Source: Pilimelia columellifera (GTDB taxonomy: Bacteria > Actinomycetota > Actinomycetes > Mycobacteriales > Micromonosporaceae). Taken from it: a DNA stretch of 64,000 nucleotides. A program made the translations under genes and the position numbers. The notes under the pieces are model-generated. The model was given only the letters and a program-made list of their open reading frames with translations, made no database searches and had not been told where the DNA came from. The stretch lies in NCBI RefSeq assembly GCF_039532605.1, contig NZ_BAAARY010000005.1:124001-188000 (forward strand), in the 5' to 3' direction. Shown in pieces: positions 59,761 through 64,000 of the stretch. Within the stretch, counting starts at the first letter, position 1. Each line of letters starts with the position of its first letter.

Positions 59761-61488
59761 ATGCCCAGCACCGCCTTCTCGTCGTCCCCCGTCCTGCCGT
59801 TCGCCGGGCCGGATCTGCCGGAGCTGGTCCTGCCGTCGCGGTTGGCGGCGGCCGATCCGGGCTGGGCGGAGACGACCGACGTCGTGGTGATCGGCTCCGG
59901 GATCGCCGGTCTGACCGCCGCGCTGCACCTGCGCGAGACGGGCCTGCACGTCACCGTCGTCACCAAGGTCAACATCGATGACGGCTCGACCCGTTGGGCC
60001 CAGGGCGGGATCGCGGCGGTCCTCGACCCGTTGGACACCCCGACCGCCCACGCCGCTGACACCGAGACTGCGGGCGTTGGCCTGTGCGACCCGGAGGCGG
60101 TGCGGACCCTGGTCGAGGAGGGGCCGCAGCGGGTGCGGGAGCTGATCCGGCTCGGGGCCCGGTTCGACCGTCACCCGGACGGCGCGCTGATGCTCACCCG
60201 CGAGGGCGGGCATCACGCGAACCGGATTGTGCATGCCGGCGGGGACGCCACCGGCGCCGAGGTGCAGCGGGCGCTGCACTCCGCGGTGCGCCGCGACCCG
60301 TGGATCAGGCTGGTGGAGCACGCCCTGGTGCTGGATCTGCTGCGGGCGGCCGACGGCCGTGCCTGCGGCGTCACCCTGCATGTGTTGGGCGAGGGGTCGG
60401 AGGAGGGCGTCGGGGCGGTGCTGGCCCGCGCGGTCGTGCTGGCGACCGGCGGCATGGGCCAGGTTTTCGCCGCGACGACGAACCCGACGGTCTCCACCGG
60501 CGACGGCGTGGCGCTGGCGCTGCGGGCCGGGGCTGAGGTCACCGACATCGAGTTCGTCCAGTTCCATCCGACGTCGCTGGCGATCGGCGGCGGCGTCGGC
60601 GGCGACGGAACGACGCCGGCCGCGGCGGTGGCGCAGCAGGCGTTGGTGTCCGAGGCGCTGCGGGGCGAGGGCGCCCATCTGGTGGACGCCGACGGCGTCC
60701 GGTTCATGGCCGGGCAGCACGAGCTGGCGGAGCTGGCGCCCCGGGACGTGGTCGCCAAGGGCATCCACCGGGTGTTGCTGGTCACCGGCGCCGACCACGT
60801 CTTCCTGGACGCCCGGCATCTCGGCGGCGAGTTCCTGCGCCAGCGGTTCCCAACGATCGTCGCCTCGTGTCTGGCGGCTGGGATCGACCCGGCCCTCGAC
60901 CGCATCCCGGTGACGCCCGCCGCGCACTACGCCAGCGGCGGCGTCCGCACTGATCTGGCCGGCCGTACCTCCATCCCTGGGCTGTACGCCTGCGGCGAGG
61001 TGGCCTGCACCGGCGTCCACGGCGCGAACCGCCTGGCCAGCAACTCGCTGCTGGAGGGTCTGGTCTTCAGCCGCCGGATCGCCCTGGACATCGCCCGCCA
61101 CCTGCCGTCGCAGGCCGACCCGGCGCCGGTCGCGGCTGCCCTGGACACCCTGGTCGAGCCGGCGGGTCGGGCGGCGGCGCAGCGGGCGATGACCCGCGGG
61201 GCCGGCGTGCTCCGGTCGGCCGACTCGCTGCGCGGATCCGCGAGCGCGCTCGTCGGCGCCGCCGGCGCCGCGGGCGCTCCGGGCACCCCGGCGTGGGAGG
61301 CCACGAACCTCGTCACCGTCGCGTCGGCTCTGGTCGCGGCCGCGTACCTGCGGCAGGAGACCCGTGGCTGCCACTGGCGGGAGGACTTCCCGGACGCGGT
61401 GGCCCGCTGGCGCGGGCATATCGTGGGCAGCCTCGGCCCCGACGGCCGACGCCGACAGGAGTGGACGCCGTGGTCGGCGGGTCGGTGA
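59761..61488 (+). CDS. nadB: L-aspartate oxidase
   Basis: A 575-residue FAD enzyme oxidising aspartate to iminoaspartate, the first step of NAD synthesis. FAD motif VVVIGSGIAGLTAALHLRETG (split as about 43-62), then DDGSTRWAQGGIAAVL, TREGGHHANRIVHAGGD, EFVQFHPTSLAIGG, HYASGGVRTDLAGRTSIPGL and GANRLASNSLLEGLVF are all typical. The C-terminal helical domain ends GCHWREDFPD. ATG at 59761, with TTCACT six bases upstream as a weak -10. nadC follows after 16 bases. nadA, which makes quinolinate, is not in the window. Confidence 0.95.
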   Translation: MPSTAFSSSPVLPFAGPDLPELVLPSRLAAADPGWAETTDVVVIGSGIAGLTAALHLRETGLHVTVVTKVNIDDGSTRWAQGGIAAVLDPLDTPTAHAADTETAGVGLCDPEAVRTLVEEGPQRVRELIRLGARFDRHPDGALMLTREGGHHANRIVHAGGDATGAEVQRALHSAVRRDPWIRLVEHALVLDLLRAADGRACGVTLHVLGEGSEEGVGAVLARAVVLATGGMGQVFAATTNPTVSTGDGVALALRAGAEVTDIEFVQFHPTSLAIGGGVGGDGTTPAAAVAQQALVSEALRGEGAHLVDADGVRFMAGQHELAELAPRDVVAKGIHRVLLVTGADHVFLDARHLGGEFLRQRFPTIVASCLAAGIDPALDRIPVTPAAHYASGGVRTDLAGRTSIPGLYACGEVACTGVHGANRLASNSLLEGLVFSRRIALDIARHLPSQADPAPVAAALDTLVEPAGRAAAQRAMTRGAGVLRSADSLRGSASALVGAAGAAGAPGTPAWEATNLVTVASALVAAAYLRQETRGCHWREDFPDAVARWRGHIVGSLGPDGRRRQEWTPWSAGR

Positions 61489-61504
61489 GGCAGGATCGTC
61501 TTCC

Positions 61505-62401
61505 ATGGACGGACGGGGCGTGACGGTGAACGAGTTTCGGGCGCGGCGGTTGGCGACTCTGGGTCTGGACCCGGCGGAGGTCGGCCGGATCGTCGAGCTG
61601 GCGCTGGCTGAAGATCTTGGGCCGCGACGCCAGGACGTGACCAGCGAGGCGACCATCCCGGCCGGACAGCGCGACGTCGCCGAGGTGGTGGCCCGCGCCG
61701 ACGGCGTGGTGGCCGGTCTGGACGTGGCGGCGGCTGTCTTCGAGGCCGTCGACGCTGAGCTGGTGGTGGAGCTGTCGGCGGACGACGGAGCGCACGTCAG
61801 CCGGGGGGACGTGCTGGCGGTGGTCTCCGGGCCGACGCGGGCCCTGCTGACGGCCGAGCGCACCGCGCTGAACCTGCTGTGCCGCATGTCCGGGGTCGCC
61901 ACCCACACCAGCGCGTGGACCCGGGAGCTGGCCGGCTCGAAGGCCCAGGTGCTGGACACCCGCAAGACCACCCCGGGGCTGCGGTCCCTCGAGAAGTACG
62001 CGGTGCGGGCCGGTGGCGGCGCGAACAAGCGGATGGGCCTGTACGACGAAGCGATGATCAAGGACAACCACAAGCTCGCCGCAGGCGGCGTCGCCGCGGC
62101 GTTCCGACGGATCCGCGAGGCGTCCCCGGGCGTCACCATCCAGGTCGAGGTGACGACGCTGGACGAGGCGTTGGAGGCCGTCGAGGCCGGAGCTGACTTC
62201 CTGCTCTGCGACAACATGGCCCCGCCGTTGCTGTCGCGGATCGTGGCGGCCGTCGGCGACCGGGCGCAGCTGGAGGCGACCGGCAATCTGACGCTGAACA
62301 CCGCCGCCGCGTACGCCGCCACCGGTGTCGACTACCTGTCGGTGGGCGCGTTGACCCACTCGTCGCCCATTCTCGATATCGCGCTCGACCTGCGGAGCTG
62401 A
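61505..62401 (+). CDS. nadC: Nicotinate-nucleotide pyrophosphorylase (carboxylating)
   Basis: A 298-residue quinolinate phosphoribosyltransferase making nicotinate mononucleotide. Visible motifs: ALAEDLGPRRQDVTSEATIP at the N-terminus, TALNLLCRMSGVAT, DTRKTTPGLRSLEKYAVRAG (substrate-binding Arg and Lys), MGLYDEAMIKDNH, IQVEVTTLDEALEAV and LEATGNL. ATG at 61505. It follows nadB, as in many bacteria, and is followed three bases later by coaX. Confidence 0.96.
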   Translation: MDGRGVTVNEFRARRLATLGLDPAEVGRIVELALAEDLGPRRQDVTSEATIPAGQRDVAEVVARADGVVAGLDVAAAVFEAVDAELVVELSADDGAHVSRGDVLAVVSGPTRALLTAERTALNLLCRMSGVATHTSAWTRELAGSKAQVLDTRKTTPGLRSLEKYAVRAGGGANKRMGLYDEAMIKDNHKLAAGGVAAAFRRIREASPGVTIQVEVTTLDEALEAVEAGADFLLCDNMAPPLLSRIVAAVGDRAQLEATGNLTLNTAAAYAATGVDYLSVGALTHSSPILDIALDLRS

Positions 62402-62404
62402 CCC

Positions 62405-63166
62405 ATGCTGCTGTGTATCGACATCGGTAACACCAACACGGTGCTGGCGACCTTCGAGGGCGAGCGGCTGGTCCACTCCTGGCGGGTCAAGACCGACCCG
62501 GACGCCACCTCGGACGAGCTGGGTCTGTTGTACCGCGGACTGCTGGCCGGGGACGCCGTCGACATCACCGGGGTGGCCGCGTGCTCGACGGTCCCGGCCG
62601 CGCTGCGCTCGCTGCGGCGGATGCTGGAGCGCTACTACCCGGCCGTCCCGACGCTCATCGTCGAGCCGGGGGTGCGCACCGGCGTCCAGCTGGCGGTCGA
62701 GAACCCGAAGGAGGTGGGCACGGACCGGGTGGTGAACACGCTGGCCGCGTTCGCCATGTACGGCGGGCCCTCGATCGTGGTGGACGTCGGCACGACGACC
62801 ACGTTCGACGTGATCAGCGCCCGAGGGGAGTTCCTCGGCGGCGCGTTCACCCCTGGCATCCAGATCGCCTTCGACGCGCTGGCGAACCGGGCGGCCCAGC
62901 TGCGGAAGGTTGAGCCGGCGAAGCCCTCGTCGGCGATCGGCAAGAACACCGTCGAGTGCCTCCAGGCCGGCATGTACTTCGGATATGCGGGTCTCATCGA
63001 CCGCGTGGTCGAGCGGATGACCGGGGAGCTCGGCCCGTTGCGGGCGGTCATCGCTACCGGTGGGCTGGCGCCGGTGGTGCTTGACGAGTGCCGCACTATC
63101 ACTCACCACGAGCCGTGGATCACTTTGATCGGCCTGCGCATGGTGTACGCCCGTAACCAGTCATGA
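62405..63166 (+). CDS. coaX: Type III pantothenate kinase
   Basis: A 253-residue CoaX, which phosphorylates pantothenate for CoA synthesis. Family motifs: LLCIDIGNTNTVLATFEG (phosphate-1), VGTDRVVNTLAAF, SIVVDVGTTTTFDVIS (phosphate-2) and GGAFTPGIQIAFDAL. Start ATG at 62405, three bases after the nadC stop. It is the last recognisable gene of the window and completes the pantothenate set with panC and panD. Equivalent to Rv3600c. Confidence 0.95.
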   Translation: MLLCIDIGNTNTVLATFEGERLVHSWRVKTDPDATSDELGLLYRGLLAGDAVDITGVAACSTVPAALRSLRRMLERYYPAVPTLIVEPGVRTGVQLAVENPKEVGTDRVVNTLAAFAMYGGPSIVVDVGTTTTFDVISARGEFLGGAFTPGIQIAFDALANRAAQLRKVEPAKPSSAIGKNTVECLQAGMYFGYAGLIDRVVERMTGELGPLRAVIATGGLAPVVLDECRTITHHEPWITLIGLRMVYARNQS

Positions 63167-63780
63167 TCGGCGGATCGATTACCGACGGCCAAGCGCGGAC
63201 CTGGTAGGTCGGCACGGTCCGGCTATTGACCGGAATTGACCCGCGTCGGGCCGTCCGGGGTGGTGTCCCTGCTGTCGCGCTTATCGATCATTCCCGGAGC
63301 GTGAAAGTTGCATCCGTCATTCCTGTCACTCTGTGCAGTCTGGTGTGCTCGCACTGTGGCTATGTCGCGTGGAATCGCGCGCGGACGAAGGTCCGTGCGC
63401 AGGGTCACTCTTTTCGGATCATCGCCCGTGCCGCGGTGTGCGGCGGCCCGGGGCCGAGCCGTCGCGACGGCCCTTGTGGCCCTGGTAGCGCCACCGGCGA
63501 GGGAAAAGCCGACGAAACCCTCGTTCGAGGCGCCCGCCGCGGGAGCCCGGACTGTCCACGGACGGGGACCGCTCGTCGTCCTCGCGCCGTCCGGCGCCGA
63601 ATAGAGCGGGAATGGGAATCGACAGACTCTTGTCGGGCGGCGCGACGAGGCAATCCCGTCTCGCTCCAATTCTCCGGAGACTCCGACGCCGGACCGCCGC
63701 GGCCGACGGTCGATGCGGACCCGGCCGTACTCCGCCAATGCGGCCGTGGCGCTGCGGGCGGCGTGACTCAGGGGCTGACT

Positions 63781-63805
63781 GGTGAGTCCCGACGCGGGAC
63801 TCACC
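63781..63805 (+). terminator. Perfect hairpin in right-end noncoding region
   Basis: GGTGAGTCCCG-ACG-CGGGACTCACC gives an 11-pair stem with a three-base loop, 12 bases upstream of a promoter. It may end transcription from the left or be an operator. No T-run. Confidence 0.45.
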
Positions 63806-63816
63806 GGCGCCCGTGA

Positions 63817-63845
63817 TTGACGGATCGGGCCTCAATTAGGATATT
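63817..63845 (+). promoter_or_regulatory. Consensus-like promoter
   Basis: TTGACG (63817-63822), a 17-base spacer and GATATT (63840-63845): the best -35/-10 pair I found in the window. The transcript would start near 63852 and run right, out of the window. Confidence 0.6.
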
Positions 63846-63977
63846 GTGCGGTCCTCGGCTTGTGCGCGCTTGTGCCGCGGCCCGTGCTGTCTCTTGGCTA
63901 TGGCATGTGCTGTCGCCGCGCTGTTGCGGGTTCTCCCGTAATCGGCTTGGTCTCTTGCGCGTTACCCGTGATCGTGC

Positions 63978-63983
63978 CGTATG
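63978..63983 (+). promoter_or_regulatory. Possible second -10 near the right end
   Basis: TATGGT at 63978-63983 with TTGCGC 19 bases upstream is a weaker second promoter candidate. Confidence 0.3.
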
Positions 63984-64000
63984 GTCTGCGTACTTCGGTT

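Larger units (their letters stand above)
63167..64000. other. 834-base region without a convincing gene
   Basis: Open frames here in several frames (up to about 195 codons) lack recognisable family motifs and read like unselected high-GC sequence. The region holds a strong hairpin (63781-63805), a promoter (63817-63845) and, after it, a T- and TTG-rich stretch. A regulatory leader of the next gene or a small RNA are the two readings I favour. Confidence 0.5.

Noticed and set aside
59599..62322. A 907-codon minus-strand frame across nadB and nadC
   Set aside because: It is very low in aromatic motifs and high in Arg, and crosses two well-defined plus-strand genes.
63223..63816. Two open frames of about 195 codons on opposite strands
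   Set aside because: Neither has a family motif, ribosome-binding site or leaderless promoter; each looks like chance in high-GC DNA.

Overview
The window is high-GC DNA (about 70% or more) with dense genes, many GTG starts, and four-base stop/start overlaps (GTGA, ATGA, once apparently CTGA). These traits, the type VII secretion parts (EccC, EccD, mycosin) and the gene order point to an actinomycete. Micromonosporaceae is my best guess from remembered gene orders. Several blocks follow the order known from Mycobacterium tuberculosis H37Rv: RidA, MBL protein, crp, nth, thioredoxin, Nudix, marP (Rv3678c to Rv3671c); ppa, dacB, zinc-protease-like gene, tilS, hpt (Rv3628 to Rv3624c); ftsH, folE, folP, folB, folK, DUF3180, DUF2520, panC, panD, coaX (Rv3610c to Rv3600c). 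I assign most core genes from motifs plus this synteny, recalled rather than searched.

Layout. 0.07-2.25 kb: a small membrane-anchored protein, DUF4177, RidA and an MBL hydrolase. 2.25-9.2 kb: a 1195-residue class III cyclase/ATPase/TPR protein, an Hanks-type kinase, the Crp regulator and a CapA-like protein. 9.3-12.5 kb: nth, a TlpA lipoprotein, a Nudix hydrolase and MarP. 12.5-19.3 kb: a partial ESX locus (mycP, eccC, eccD). 19.4-28.1 kb: ppa, dacB, DUF2342, tilS, a degenerate GHKL ATPase, hpt, ftsH, folE. 28.2-48.7 kb: a block lying between folE and folP, which are neighbours in M. tuberculosis. It holds an EccC-like ATPase with a membrane partner and three small exported proteins, an Lrp/PLP-enzyme pair, two secreted peptidases, and a seven-gene conjugation-type (type IV) secretion operon with no relaxase or coupling protein in view. 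48.9-54.1 kb: a folP-folB gene fusion, folK, DUF3180, an orphan permease and two small genes. 54.1-56.4 kb: a MidA-family methyltransferase upstream of a stand-alone nuoD. 56.5-63.2 kb: DUF2520, panC, panD, a septum-formation-type lipoprotein, nadB, nadC, coaX. 63.2-64.0 kb: no convincing gene; it has a good promoter and a strong hairpin.

How the genes work together. Folate genes (folE, folPB, folK), pantothenate/CoA genes (panC, panD, coaX, perhaps DUF2520) and NAD genes (nadB, nadC) form a cofactor-synthesis neighbourhood. A cyclase with intact adenylate-cyclase residues two genes from Crp suggests a local cAMP module. MidA next to NuoD matches the known mitochondrial pair in which the MidA homologue methylates the NuoD homologue. 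At least twelve genes have a TANNNT -10 box ending 6-7 nt before the start codon, as expected for leaderless mRNAs; I used this to choose starts. I saw no rRNA, tRNA, CRISPR array, transposase or integrase.
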